Assembly: GCF_900115195.1 (NCBI RefSeq)
Contig: NZ_FOVO01000036.1
Span: 1-34,684, forward strand
Reading direction: 5' to 3'
Source: Xenorhabdus japonica
GTDB taxonomy: Bacteria > Pseudomonadota > Gammaproteobacteria > Enterobacterales > Enterobacteriaceae
DNA: 34,684 nt
Shown piece after piece: positions 1 to 8,532 of this stretch (the stretch's first letter is position 1; each line of letters starts with the position of its first letter). The position numbers and the translations under genes are program-made. A model generated the notes under the pieces. That model had not been told where the DNA came from and did not search any database. It saw nothing but the letters and a program-made list of their open reading frames with translations.

Positions 1-297
1 GGGCCTCAAACAGGCTTTATTGTTGAGTTCCACAATAAATACAAAAATTCAAAAACAGATGCAACTTCCGGCAATATTTGTGTAGGAAAGACAGGTGCAG
101 CCCCCGCAGGGGGCTTCCCTTGTCAACACGGTATGGTCATGTAAAGCCGTGCCCAATCTGAAACGCCAGTGACCCAGAGCGTCGCTGGCAGGCTCTGTGC
201 CGCCCGCGCCCGCAGAACGGTTGCCTGCCGCCCAAGCAAGTTGGGCGACGTTCGCCCGTTGCCGAAAATAAAAAACATCACAAAATCAGGTTGTTAA
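1..297 (+). pseudogene. Phage-like Ash/Icd-type reading frame, 5'-partial, internal stop
   Basis: The first frame is open from the window edge to a TAA at 295-297, except for one TAA at 142-144. A single C-to-T change (CAA to TAA) would explain that stop. The encoded peptide contains TGFIVEFHNK, SKTDATSGNICVGKTGAAP and, after the stop, an Arg/Ala-rich tail (LCAARARRTVACRPSKLGD). From memory this composition resembles Ash-type or cell-division-inhibitor-like small ORFs of P4-like prophages and genomic islands; that assignment is weak. The upstream part lies outside the window. Bases 298-495, up to the Rhs remnant, show only a short inverted repeat (AACGC...GCGTT, about 394-411) and no gene I can support. 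Confidence 0.3.
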
Positions 298-495
298 GTT
301 AATAACAAGGAAAAAGGGGCGCTATACTGCACAACAGCTGACAGTGGTAGCAGGGCAAAAGCGCACCGGAGCAAAGTCTCAAAACAGGCCAAAAACGCAC
401 ATCGGCGTTTTAGGTTCGCGGGGGTGAGCAGAACGGGTAAAAACGGTTCTTTAATAAGCTGATAATCAAAGAGAAAATCGCTTTAAACAGTATGA

Positions 496-1048
496 CCGCA
501 CCCGAACCCACCCTATGATCCGTTGGGGCTAATGGGGGAAACTAATCCGTATGCCTACGTTCATAACCCCACAGGGCAGATCGACCCATTGGGATTAAAT
601 CCAAAAGATTTAATGTGGTACAAAGTTCGTGACACTATAAGCCCTCAACGAGGAGCGAGGGGAACAGCAATCAATAGAGTATGGGGGGGGAAGAAAGAGT
701 TCTTGTTGAAGCAGGCGGTGGTTCTCGCAATTGGTCTGATGAAGAAATTAAAATAATCAAAGAGACGAAAAGTAATGGCAAATTGTCTTCCATCATATCT
801 CAGAGAGGATATACAGGACACCATATAAACAGTGTTAAGGGTAATGGTGCCTTGGGAGGAGAGCTTGGAAAGGAGACTCTAGAAATATTGTTTTTCTACA
901 GAATGGTGAACACCCTAGTGGTATTGATGAATACTTATATAGTAATCAAGGGAATAGGGGAGTTTATGAAAATCCAGGAAAAGGTCGCCTCATTGATAGA
1001 GAAGAAACAGCAAGACAATTGCAGTTGAAAAAATGTAAAGCTAAATAA
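496..1048 (+). pseudogene. Rhs C-terminal tip with GHH-type nuclease toxin, two frameshifts
   Basis: An open frame carries the hallmark end of the Rhs core (NPYAYVHNPTGQIDPLGL), the hyperconserved border before a variable toxin tip. The rest of the Rhs core is absent upstream. The reading continues in another frame after a run of eight G at 683-690 (RVLVEAGGG, then NWSDEEIKIIKE and GYTGHHINSVKGN), and in a third frame from about 865-875 (DSRNIVFLQNGEHPSGIDEY, ending QLKKCKAK at 1048). The pieces GYTGHHINSVK, then RNIVFL and GEH, match the Tox-GHH/HNH nuclease pattern common at Rhs tips. Known members are contact-dependent DNases delivered between bacteria. Here no single frame encodes the whole domain, so an active toxin is unlikely unless the frameshifts are sequencing errors. 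Confidence 0.75.
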
Positions 1049-1072
1049 ATTCTACTATTCCAAGAGATTAAC

Positions 1073-1652
1073 ATGAATAAATTAGAAAAGGCGTTAAATG
1101 AACTAGTTAACGTTCATAACAAATTTAATCTTCAAGGCAAATTTGAAGAACGATACGGCATTGAGCAAGAATGGCCTGATTATATTAACAAATTTGACGA
1201 TATATTATTCTTGTTTGAAAAGTTTTCGCCTGTCGATATGGTAATAGAAACTGGTTTTACTCCAATCAAATTTTGGTAATTTTGATGAAATAGAGGAGGC
1301 TCAATATGGCTATGGTTGGATAAAAAATCCGAACTGGCCGGATAATAATTTAGTATTTATGGATGATATTGGTGGAGGAAAACCAATTATTGCTTTATTA
1401 GATAATCAAGATATACCTGTTTATGCTAATTATGATGCTGGAAAACCATTTAAAATATCTGATTCATTAGCTGATTTTTTCATCTCATTATCAAAACTAA
1501 TAGAGATAGTATATGGTGAATTTGATATTTTTGAAATTTGTGATGAAGATGATGAATTGAAACCAGAGTTTGTTGAAATGATTGCCAAGGAAATTGAGCC
1601 ATTAATAGGTTCAGATAATTTTGGGAATTTCTTTGACTATTTCTATGGTTAA
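1073..1652 (+). pseudogene. Putative immunity protein, SMI1/KNR4 (SUKH)-like, one frameshift
   Basis: Two frames join into one protein. The first runs from the ATG at 1073 to a stop at 1279 (MNKLEKALNELVNVHNKFN...GFTPIKFW). The second is open from about 1263 through NFGNFDEIEEAQYGYGWI and FMDDIGGGKPIIALL to a stop at 1652. The switch lies near the A/T run at 1268-1274. The acidic, aromatic-rich make-up and the C-terminal segment (SDSLADFFISLSKL...EIEPLIGSDNFGNFFDYF) resemble SMI1/KNR4-type immunity proteins. Position directly downstream of an Rhs toxin tip fits the immunity role. The family call is from pattern and context, not a search. Confidence 0.55.
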
Positions 1653-1681
1653 TAAGCGCAGTTTCGCACAATAGCCATATT

Positions 1682-1719
1682 AAAAAGCCGGAAATATTTT
1701 CGTGATATTCCGGCTTTTT
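1682..1719. terminator. Bidirectional intrinsic terminator
   Basis: A 12-bp stem (AAAAAGCCGGAA / TTCCGGCTTTTT) with a short AT-rich loop, giving T runs on both strands. It follows the immunity remnant on the plus strand and faces the small minus-strand fragment on the other side. Confidence 0.8.
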
Positions 1720-1723
1720 ATGC

Positions 1724-1861
1724 TCATCCTGCCTGATAATCCCCAATCAGCTCCCGCATCCTGAGCTTAATCTCACTGAGCTGGTCTTGCTGGCGTGCAT
1801 ACTGCTGTCGGATGGCGCGGGTGTCGTCGTTGTCGGGGATTAGCACAATGCAGCCGTCCAT
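1724..1861 (-). CDS. Small ORF or gene fragment, unknown
   Basis: An ATG at 1861 opens 45 codons (MDGCIVLIPDNDDTRAIRQQ... ending GDYQAG). The frame is also open for about 20 codons upstream (GVKGLTHKALGYPTSFEI) into the end of yhjJ. The residue mix looks coding, with charged residues and a probable helix rich in R, Q and E. I recognise no family. Since it reads continuously from inside the yhjJ 3' end in another frame, it is most likely the surviving C-terminus of a foreign, possibly phage, gene abutting yhjJ, rather than a native small protein. Confidence 0.3.
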   Translation of the reverse strand: MDGCIVLIPDNDDTRAIRQQYARQQDQLSEIKLRMRELIGDYQAG

Positions 1862-1908
1862 TATTTCAAATGACGTTGGATAACCCAATGCCTTATGAGT
1901 TAGCCCTT

Positions 1909-3378
1909 TTACTCCCCATCTTTCACCGTTTCAGATTCTTTCGGCTTCTCCGGCAGTGGCCCCGGTCTCATAATCTGGTTAAAACTGTTTTTAATTTCAT
2001 TAATATCAACAGACACTTCACCTTTTGGTTGCACCAGAATAAAAGAGATTTCTTGAGACAACATCTCTTTTAGTTTTTTATTCAAAACCTGTGGTGTCAG
2101 GGAAGATAAAAATGCTTGTCTCAGCCGCTGGAATTGTTCGGGGGCGATATCTATTACGTTATTTTGCTGTGATAACAGACGTTGATTAATCAAAATATCG
2201 GTATCCGTGCGGGCATACATGGCAAATAACTGCTGGAGCTGACTCCGCTTCTGAGCATAAAGTTCATCAAATTGTTCTTGCGATAATCCATTTTCACGCA
2301 GTGATGACAGTTGAGAAGCCAGATAAAACGTGGATTCCATCAGCTTGTCCGCAGGAGCATCCAGATTTAATGAACAATTTGCCCGTTGGTATAACACATG
2401 GCAATCCAAGCCTAGCTTCATGTCATCCTGTTTTTCTTTAAGCCCCAATCGCAGGTAACGGTAAAGCGCTTCACGCGTCAGGTCATTTAACCAATATTGA
2501 GCCAGAGTATGCGAATCGTTAATTGACAGCCAATTCAGGTTCCAAGTTAAAGATAGGCGGTCTTGTTTGGCTTTATCACTCTCTACGCTAATTGTTGCCG
2601 CTTTCAGCGGCAGCAATGTTGGAACAGAAACCGGTGTCTGCCGTTTTCCTTCCAATGACGAAAATGCCTGATTAATCCGCTCTGATAGTAATCGGTTGTC
2701 AATATGGCCCGCGATATACAGTGTCATCACATCCGGCGTATACCATTGACGATAAAAATTTTCGACTTTTTTCATATCCACAGGCACGGATACCGACATC
2801 CCCGGATCATGATCAATAAGCGTCGAGCCTTTCAGCCGCATACGCCACACGGGATCTTGGATATCAGGTGGAAAAGTCGTGACAGTATGTTCATCCCCTT
2901 TCATGGCCTGTGCCAGTGTTTCTGGTGTAAACACTGCATTACCCGCAATGTCAGATAACCAGATCAATGCATCTTGTAATAGATCAGAGCGATTATTCGG
3001 CAGGCTCAAGCTATAAAGGGTGAAATCATATGAAACAATGGCAGGTGGAAAAGGGTTTTTAGTATCGATCGCGTTGTGCCACAAATTTTCCAATTTCTGC
3101 GATGATAAATCTTTACTGCTGGATAAAACGATTTTCGGAATAAGGTAAGTGTAGCCTCGTTGTAGGTTTTTCTCGGCTAAAGAGCCTGTCTTTACCAGTA
3201 ACCGCAGCTGTATTCTGTCATTGGGCCGCTGTGGTGTTTGCAGAATTTGCCAACTGAATCCATTTTCCAGTTTGCCTTGTTGCCATGCAGGATCAGGCAG
3301 CAAGGTTTCAGCCTGTACCAAACAAGTCGTAGCCAGAATCGCACCACCAATAAGATACCCGATTTTGTTGCCCAGCAT
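1909..3378 (-). CDS. yhjJ: M16 (insulinase) family peptidase homologue YhjJ
   Basis: 489 aa, near the roughly 498 aa of E. coli YhjJ. A signal peptide is evident (positively charged start, hydrophobic core to about residue 22, cleavage after LVQA), followed by LLPDPAWQQGKLENGFSWQI, very like the E. coli protein. It should be periplasmic. M16 enzymes normally use an HxxEH zinc motif. The matching stretch here reads QRGYTYLIPKI (about residues 78-88) with no such motif, so hydrolytic activity is doubtful, as for YhjJ in general. The second half keeps the M16 fold signature (CHVLYQRANCSLNLDAP). It lies downstream of the hmsP-type remnant, echoing the E. coli kdgK-yhjJ-dctA-pdeK neighbourhood without dctA. 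Confidence 0.88.
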   Translation of the reverse strand: MLGNKIGYLIGGAILATTCLVQAETLLPDPAWQQGKLENGFSWQILQTPQRPNDRIQLRLLVKTGSLAEKNLQRGYTYLIPKIVLSSSKDLSSQKLENLWHNAIDTKNPFPPAIVSYDFTLYSLSLPNNRSDLLQDALIWLSDIAGNAVFTPETLAQAMKGDEHTVTTFPPDIQDPVWRMRLKGSTLIDHDPGMSVSVPVDMKKVENFYRQWYTPDVMTLYIAGHIDNRLLSERINQAFSSLEGKRQTPVSVPTLLPLKAATISVESDKAKQDRLSLTWNLNWLSINDSHTLAQYWLNDLTREALYRYLRLGLKEKQDDMKLGLDCHVLYQRANCSLNLDAPADKLMESTFYLASQLSSLRENGLSQEQFDELYAQKRSQLQQLFAMYARTDTDILINQRLLSQQNNVIDIAPEQFQRLRQAFLSSLTPQVLNKKLKEMLSQEISFILVQPKGEVSVDINEIKNSFNQIMRPGPLPEKPKESETVKDGE

Positions 3379-3484
3379 TCTTACTTACCCCTACCTGTTT
3401 AATTTTATCCTGTGAAACTTAAGACAATTAGTAATACCTAAATATTATCATCAAGGATTAGACCGCTATTCATCTGGTAAGGTT

Positions 3485-4192
3485 TCATTTTGATGGCATA
3501 TTCTGCTTATTAACCTGACGATTATAGCCTTTTACCAGTAAACCCAATTCATCATCCTGATGGATTTTAGGGCAAGACATAGGCGTTGGCGGCTGTTCTC
3601 CATTCAGTTCCCGCGCAATATCGCGCAATGGATGGATGATAATGCGATTTACGCACCAGCTTATCGACACCGTAAGAATAAGTGCAAGTAATAAATAGGT
3701 GGTCAACATGAATGCAAGTGTAGTCATAGCAAAACGATACACTCGATTGGAATCAACCTGCAAAATAAGCTGTCCCTGTGGCTCCGCTGCTTTTGGCGAA
3801 GCACTATACACATAGAGGGGAATATTTACCTCAAAGGGAATGCCAAAAACCTTCTTTGCCAGTTCAGGTATAGGATGATGGGTGGCAAAATCCAGACTCA
3901 TCATCGGAACGTTATCAGGCAATCGCACATCTACGCGACCCAAAATGCCTGAGGTTTTCAAGCCAAGCAACAGCGTTTTTGCCTTATTGAGATCTGAACT
4001 CAGCAATGCCTTTGCCAAAGGGGCTTTAATCTGTGTGGCAGCGTTGTTAAGTTGATTAGTGTAGTCATCTTTATACTGCTGCAATAAGTGGAATAACTGG
4101 ATGGTGATGAAAATAGCAACAGTAACCAAAGTGACTCCTGTCACTGCGGCCATCTGTTTAATGGTTAACGAACGTTTAACACGCGATTTCAT
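3485..4192 (-). CDS. Truncated HmsP/PdeK-type membrane protein lacking GGDEF and EAL
   Basis: 235 aa from the ATG at 4192 (MKSRVKRSLTIKQM); an upstream ATG at 4333 would add 47 residues. The N-terminus matches the sensor half of the Yersinia HmsP / E. coli PdeK (YhjK) family: TM helix 1 (about residues 15-38), a periplasmic domain with LKTSGILGRVDVRLPD, TM helix 2 (about 165-190; TTYLLLALILTVSISWC), then a HAMP segment (IIHPLRDIARELNGEQ ... DELGLLVKGYNRQ). The protein stops just after HAMP (NKQNMPSK). Full-length relatives are about 650-670 aa and continue into GGDEF and EAL, the c-di-GMP phosphodiesterase module. None of that is visible in the 106 bp down to yhjJ. Whether the stub still acts, for example as a membrane partner, is unknown. 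Confidence 0.8.
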   Translation of the reverse strand: MKSRVKRSLTIKQMAAVTGVTLVTVAIFITIQLFHLLQQYKDDYTNQLNNAATQIKAPLAKALLSSDLNKAKTLLLGLKTSGILGRVDVRLPDNVPMMSLDFATHHPIPELAKKVFGIPFEVNIPLYVYSASPKAAEPQGQLILQVDSNRVYRFAMTTLAFMLTTYLLLALILTVSISWCVNRIIIHPLRDIARELNGEQPPTPMSCPKIHQDDELGLLVKGYNRQVNKQNMPSK

Positions 4193-4409
4193 CTTATCCA
4201 AACCAATAATAATAAAAATACTGACCAGCATTCCCCCAACAATGTGAGGGAGTATACTTGATTTTACTTGTGGTCGTCTTATTTTGATGAATTCGAAAGG
4301 GAAAAATAACCGGGATATAGCGGTGCAACGCAATACAGTAAGTGCCTAACGTTTTTACTCTAATGCTGATACGTTATACCCCGATCAAATATGATTAAGT
4401 GAATGAGTT

Positions 4410-5465
4410 TTAATCCTGTTCGACCGCGAAGCACGCGATCAGTTGTTCGCCATATCGCTTTAATTTCGGCTGGAATTGAGTACACGGACTAAATGCACGG
4501 CGACAACGAGCAGCAAAAGCACATCCCGAAGGCGGATTCATCGGGCTTGGCAGTTCTCCTGTCAGCTTAATGCGTTCACGACGCAGTGCTGGATTCAGGC
4601 GAGGAGTCGCAGACAATAACGCTTGTGTATAAGGGTGACGCGGATTGTTGAAAATCATTTCTCTACTGCCTTTTTCAACGCAGCGTCCCAAATACATCAC
4701 CATCACTTCATCGGCAATATGCTCAACAACCGAAAGATCATGAGATATGAAGACGTAAGATAATCCCAGTTCTTGCTGCAAGTCCATCATCAGGTTCAGA
4801 ACCTGCGCTCGCACCGAAACATCCAACGCCGAAACTGGCTCATCGGCAATCACTACGTCCGGGTTTAACATCAACCCACGAGCAATAGCGATACGCTGAC
4901 GTTGACCGCCAGAAAACATATGCGGATAACGCGAGTAATGTTCCGGCTTTAATCCCACTTTCTCCATCATCTGCAAGACTTTCTCCTTGCGTTCGGCCGC
5001 AGTCAGTGGGGTATTAATCAACAAAGGCTCTTCTAAAATCTGTCCCACTTTTTTACGGGGATTTAAGGAAGCGTAGGGATTTTGAAATACGATCTGGATT
5101 TTCTGACGACGAAGTTTTTCTGCTTCTTTATTTGGCACTAAGAGATCTTGCCCCAAATAATAAAGCTCTCCATCGGTCGGTTTTTCAATCATGGTCAGTA
5201 GACGACCCAATGTGGATTTTCCGCAACCCGATTCACCGACAACGGCCAGCGTTTTGCCTTTTTCCAGCTCAAATGAAACACCATCCAACGCTTTTACCAT
5301 ACGTCCAGGCGAGAATAAGCCTGTTTTAACCGGATAATATTTTTTAAGATCAGTGGCTTTTAGCAAAGGAACCGTTGTTTTTAAAGGAGTAGTAGTTTTT
5401 AAAGGAGTAGTAGTTTTTAAAGAAACAGCGGCTTTTTCCTGTTCTTGATTTTGTTGAGTGCTCAT
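4410..5465 (-). CDS. dppF: Dipeptide ABC transporter ATP-binding protein DppF
   Basis: 351 aa; E. coli DppF is 334. It is one of the two ATPases that drive the DppBC permease. Visible motifs: Walker A GESGCGKS (77-84), Q-loop ([13 protein letters not shown]), signature MFSGGQRQR, Walker B VVIADEP, switch His in [12 protein letters not shown]. The C-terminal oligopeptide-transporter extension has a Cys-rich patch ([15 protein letters not shown]). Its start overlaps the dppD stop by 4 bp (ATGA), indicating translational coupling; it is the last gene of dppABCDF. The extra length is an N-terminal insertion made of a repeated LKTTTP unit (listed separately), placed before the conserved [14 protein letters not shown]. 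Confidence 0.97.
   Translation of the reverse strand: MSTQQNQEQEKAAVSLKTTTPLKTTTPLKTTVPLLKATDLKKYYPVKTGLFSPGRMVKALDGVSFELEKGKTLAVVGESGCGKSTLGRLLTMIEKPTDGELYYLGQDLLVPNKEAEKLRRQKIQIVFQNPYASLNPRKKVGQILEEPLLINTPLTAAERKEKVLQMMEKVGLKPEHYSRYPHMFSGGQRQRIAIARGLMLNPDVVIADEPVSALDVSVRAQVLNLMMDLQQELGLSYVFISHDLSVVEHIADEVMVMYLGRCVEKGSREMIFNNPRHPYTQALLSATPRLNPALRRERIKLTGELPSPMNPPSGCAFAARCRRAFSPCTQFQPKLKRYGEQLIACFAVEQD
5374..5427 (-). repeat. Three in-frame 18-bp tandem repeats in dppF
   Basis: Three adjoining 18-bp units (5374-5391, 5392-5409, 5410-5427), the first two nearly identical and the third diverged at its end. Read on the minus strand they give [18 protein letters not shown]. The unit is a multiple of three, so gain or loss keeps the frame. 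E. coli DppF has no such segment. Confidence 0.9.
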
Positions 5466-6442
5466 ACTGTTGGCCTCCCCTCATCATCTAGCGGCATGTG
5501 ACATTTAACCTGACGTCCTCCCACTGATTTCAATGGAGGCTCCTCCTGATGGCAATGCTCATTGGCATAAGGGCAACGAGGATTGAGCAAACACCCCGTT
5601 GGGCGGTCATATTTTCCGGGAACAACACCGGGTAACGATGCCAAACGGGATTTATCCACCGCAAATTCCGGCAATGCCCGCAATAATGCCTGTGTATAAG
5701 GATGACGTGGTGCGCGGAAAATTTCCGTTGCTTTGCCAATTTCCACCACTTGTCCGGCATACATCACAATAATATGGTGGGCAGCTTCAGCCACCAGTGC
5801 CAAATCATGGGTGATCAAGAGTAATGCCATGTTTTCCCGTTGCTGCAATTCCAGCAGCAGTTCGATGATTTGCGCCTGAATGGTGACATCCAGAGCCGTT
5901 GTCGGTTCATCGGCAATCAGAAGTTTCGGACGACACGCGATAGCCATTGCGATCATTACGCGCTGACTCATCCCACCCGACAACTGATGCGGATAAACGT
6001 CCAGACGAGAGGCCGGATCAGGAATGCCTACTAATGTCAGTAAGTCGATTGCCCGCTGATGCCGCGTTTTTCGATTTCCACCCTGATGGACTTTCAAGGC
6101 TTCCATGATCTGATAACCGACGGTGTAGCACGGATTCAAACTGGTCATGGGATCTTGGAAAATCATCGCGACTTCCGAACCAATCAACTGGCGGCGCTCT
6201 TTTTCTGAAATTTTGGTCAGGTCACGACCATTGAATTCCATCTTTTCAGCCATGACTTTGCCCGGATAATCAATTAACCCCATAATCGCTAATGAGCTGA
6301 CTGATTTACCTGAGCCGGACTCCCCAACAATGCCGACAACCTCTCCCTGCTCAACATGGTAGCTGATACGGTCAACGGCGCGGAATGGTGCATCTTCATC
6401 CCCAAAGTGCACCGATAATTGGTCTACATTCAATAATGCCAT
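5462..6442 (-). CDS. dppD: Dipeptide ABC transporter ATP-binding protein DppD
   Basis: 326 aa, the length of E. coli DppD (327). Walker A GESGSGKS (40-47), Q-loop ([13 protein letters not shown]), signature QLSGGMSQR, Walker B LLIADEP and the H-loop ([16 protein letters not shown]) are all present. The C-terminal tail has the Cys pattern typical of peptide-transporter ATPases ([14 protein letters not shown] ... VKCHMP), which in related Dpp/Opp ATPases binds an iron-sulphur cluster; that is known from the family and not shown here. It pairs with DppF to power import of di- and tripeptides, and of haem in some species. It starts 12 bp after the dppC stop. Confidence 0.97.
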   Translation of the reverse strand: MALLNVDQLSVHFGDEDAPFRAVDRISYHVEQGEVVGIVGESGSGKSVSSLAIMGLIDYPGKVMAEKMEFNGRDLTKISEKERRQLIGSEVAMIFQDPMTSLNPCYTVGYQIMEALKVHQGGNRKTRHQRAIDLLTLVGIPDPASRLDVYPHQLSGGMSQRVMIAMAIACRPKLLIADEPTTALDVTIQAQIIELLLELQQRENMALLLITHDLALVAEAAHHIIVMYAGQVVEIGKATEIFRAPRHPYTQALLRALPEFAVDKSRLASLPGVVPGKYDRPTGCLLNPRCPYANEHCHQEEPPLKSVGGRQVKCHMPLDDEGRPTV

Positions 6443-6454
6443 TTCACAATACCC

Positions 6455-7357
6455 CTACTGCTTGAGCTTAGGATCAAGTGCATCACGCAACCCATCCCCC
6501 ATCAGGTTAAATGCCAGTACTGTCAATAAGATAGCCAGCCCCGGAAAGGTCACGACCCACCACGCACTCTGGGCAAATTGCAAAACATCTGCCAGCATGG
6601 TTCCCCATTCTGGTGTCGGTGGCTGTGCCCCCATCCCCAGAAATCCTAAGGCCGCCATATCGAGAATGGCATTCGAAAACCCCAATGACGCCTGCACAAT
6701 CAACGGTGCAAGGCAGTTTGGCAGGATATTGATGAACATTTGGCGCGTAGCTCCCGCACCAGCCACTTGGGAAGCCGTCACATAATCGCGATTAACTTCA
6801 ACTAATACCGCCGCCCTTGTCAGGCGGATGTAGTGAGGCAAGGCGACGAAAGTCAATGCCAATGATGCATTGACAATTGATGGACCGAAGATCGCCACCA
6901 GCACCAATGCCAGAAGCAGGCTTGGCAAAGCCAACATAATGTCGACGACACGCATGATGATGGCATCCACCACGCCACCAAAATAACCCGCCAATACCCC
7001 CAGAACGACGCCCATTATGAGTGACATCACCACGACCAAACAGCCAACCAACAATGAAAGGCGTGCCCCATACATCAGGCGGGACAAGATATCGCGCCCG
7101 ACATCATCCGTGCCGAGGATAAATTGCCAGCTTCCGCCTTCTTGCCATACCGGAGGCGTCAGCAAGGCATCGCGGAATTGTTCTGCCGGGCCATGCGGAG
7201 CCAACACCCCTGCAAATAACGCCACCAGTAGCATCAGGATAATATAGACAAGGCCAATCAATGCGCCTTTGTTACGTTTAAAGTAGTGCCAAAATTCCTG
7301 TATCGGCGTCATTAATTTCGGCACACCCGATACTACTGGCTCAGTTGTTTGAGTCAT
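6455..7357 (-). CDS. dppC: Dipeptide ABC transporter permease DppC
   Basis: 300 aa from the ATG at 7357, exactly the E. coli length. That ATG has AAGGAG six bases upstream and the N-terminus (MTQTTEP ... MTPIQEFWHYFKRNKGALIG) aligns with E. coli DppC. A second ATG at 7360 and longer readings to 7417 run into dppB and are less likely. It is a polytopic inner-membrane protein with about six helices and the permease coupling loop (VNRDYVTASQVAGAGATRQM). FLGMGAQPPTPEWGTML near the C-terminus is nearly invariant. It forms a heterodimer with DppB. The dppB stop is 10 bp upstream. Confidence 0.97.
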   Translation of the reverse strand: MTQTTEPVVSGVPKLMTPIQEFWHYFKRNKGALIGLVYIILMLLVALFAGVLAPHGPAEQFRDALLTPPVWQEGGSWQFILGTDDVGRDILSRLMYGARLSLLVGCLVVVMSLIMGVVLGVLAGYFGGVVDAIIMRVVDIMLALPSLLLALVLVAIFGPSIVNASLALTFVALPHYIRLTRAAVLVEVNRDYVTASQVAGAGATRQMFINILPNCLAPLIVQASLGFSNAILDMAALGFLGMGAQPPTPEWGTMLADVLQFAQSAWWVVTFPGLAILLTVLAFNLMGDGLRDALDPKLKQ

Positions 7358-7367
7358 CATGTGCTCC

Positions 7368-8387
7368 TTATTTCTTATGGCGAATGCGCGGATTGACGAT
7401 GCCGTACAGTAAATCAACCACCAGATTGACCAGAATAATCATGGTCGCAACCAGCAATACACCACCCTGTACTACCGGATAGTCACGACGTTGCAGGGCA
7501 TCGATCAGCCAACGCCCCAATCCCGGCCATGAGAAAATAGTTTCTGTCAGAATAGCGCCCGCCAACATGACACCCACTTGTAGACCAATTACCGTGACGA
7601 CAGGCAACAAAGCGTTACGCAGTGCATGGACAATAATGACACGAATGCGGCTCAACCCTTTTGCGCGGGCAGTACGGATATAATCTTCGCCCAGCACTTC
7701 CAGAATGGCAGAACGTGTCATGCGCACAATCACCGCCAACGGGATCGTTCCCAACACAATTGCAGGCAGAATCATATGCATCACTGCATCCGTGAAATCA
7801 CCCTGCTCTCCCCAAATCAGCGTATCAATCAGCATGAATCCCGTTAGAGGATTGCTGTCATCCAGAAACACGCTATCACTGATTCGGCCAGAAACAGGCG
7901 TTAAGTTCCACTGGACAGAAACCAGCATGATCAGCATGATTCCCCACCAGAAAATGGGCATGGAGTAGCCTGTCAATGACAAGCCAATCGATGTATGATC
8001 AAAGATAGAACCGCGTTTGACCGCCGCTAAGACCCCTACCGGAATGCCGACGGATATAGCAAATAACATGGCACAGATGCCCAATTCAAGAGTCGCTTGA
8101 AAACGTGGGACAAACTCATCCCACACAGGAATGCGGCTTTTCAGTGAGATCCCCAAATCACCATGCAATACGCCATTGATGTAATGAAAATATTGCTCCC
8201 AGAGAGGCTTATCCAACCCCATTTCAGCCAGTAATTGAGCATGACGCTCAGCGGAGATACCACGCTCTCCCGCCATAATCAGAACGGGATCGCCGGGGAT
8301 CATGTGCACAAAAGCGAAAGTCAGTAGCGTAATACCAATAAACGTCGGGATCACTAATCCCAAACGTCGGAGGATAAATTGCAGCAT
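7368..8387 (-). CDS. dppB: Dipeptide ABC transporter permease DppB
   Basis: 339 aa from the ATG at 8387 (MLQFILRRLGLVIPTFIGIT), identical in length to E. coli DppB. A longer reading to 8447 adds 20 residues with no counterpart. An AGGA motif lies directly before the ATG. It is an integral membrane protein with the permease EAA-type loop (VLGEDYIRTARAKGLSRIR) and a highly conserved C-terminus (RRDYPVVQGGVLLVATMIIL ... NPRIRHKK). It makes the translocation channel with DppC. It is separated from dppA by 145 bp holding a strong hairpin, so it is probably expressed below the level of dppA. Confidence 0.97.
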   Translation of the reverse strand: MLQFILRRLGLVIPTFIGITLLTFAFVHMIPGDPVLIMAGERGISAERHAQLLAEMGLDKPLWEQYFHYINGVLHGDLGISLKSRIPVWDEFVPRFQATLELGICAMLFAISVGIPVGVLAAVKRGSIFDHTSIGLSLTGYSMPIFWWGIMLIMLVSVQWNLTPVSGRISDSVFLDDSNPLTGFMLIDTLIWGEQGDFTDAVMHMILPAIVLGTIPLAVIVRMTRSAILEVLGEDYIRTARAKGLSRIRVIIVHALRNALLPVVTVIGLQVGVMLAGAILTETIFSWPGLGRWLIDALQRRDYPVVQGGVLLVATMIILVNLVVDLLYGIVNPRIRHKK

Positions 8388-8474
8388 ATCCTGAATTCTC
8401 TTTTTAAATACCAGATACGGCTCTTCAGGCCGCTTGGTGTAATACAAAAATTGACTTGCCCATCAGAGAAGCGA

Positions 8475-8507
8475 AACCATCCCTACAGAAAAATCTGGGG
8501 GATGGTT
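8475..8507 (-). promoter_or_regulatory. Intercistronic hairpin between dppA and dppB
   Basis: A perfect 9-bp stem (AACCATCCC / GGGATGGTT) enclosing a smaller CAGA/TCTG stem. The minus-strand transcript has no T run after it, so it looks like an mRNA-stabilising or processing hairpin at the dppA 3' end rather than a full terminator. Confidence 0.65.
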
Positions 8508-8532
8508 AATCACAACAGCCAAGCAGCAAGAA

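Noticed and set aside
1795-2073. 92-codon plus-strand ORF
   Set aside because: It overlaps the yhjJ 3' end and the small minus-strand fragment; the composition (Arg/Phe/His-rich) is typical of an antisense frame.
5374-5427. CRISPR-like array
   Set aside because: The repeats are tandem 18-bp units without spacers and lie inside the dppF reading frame.
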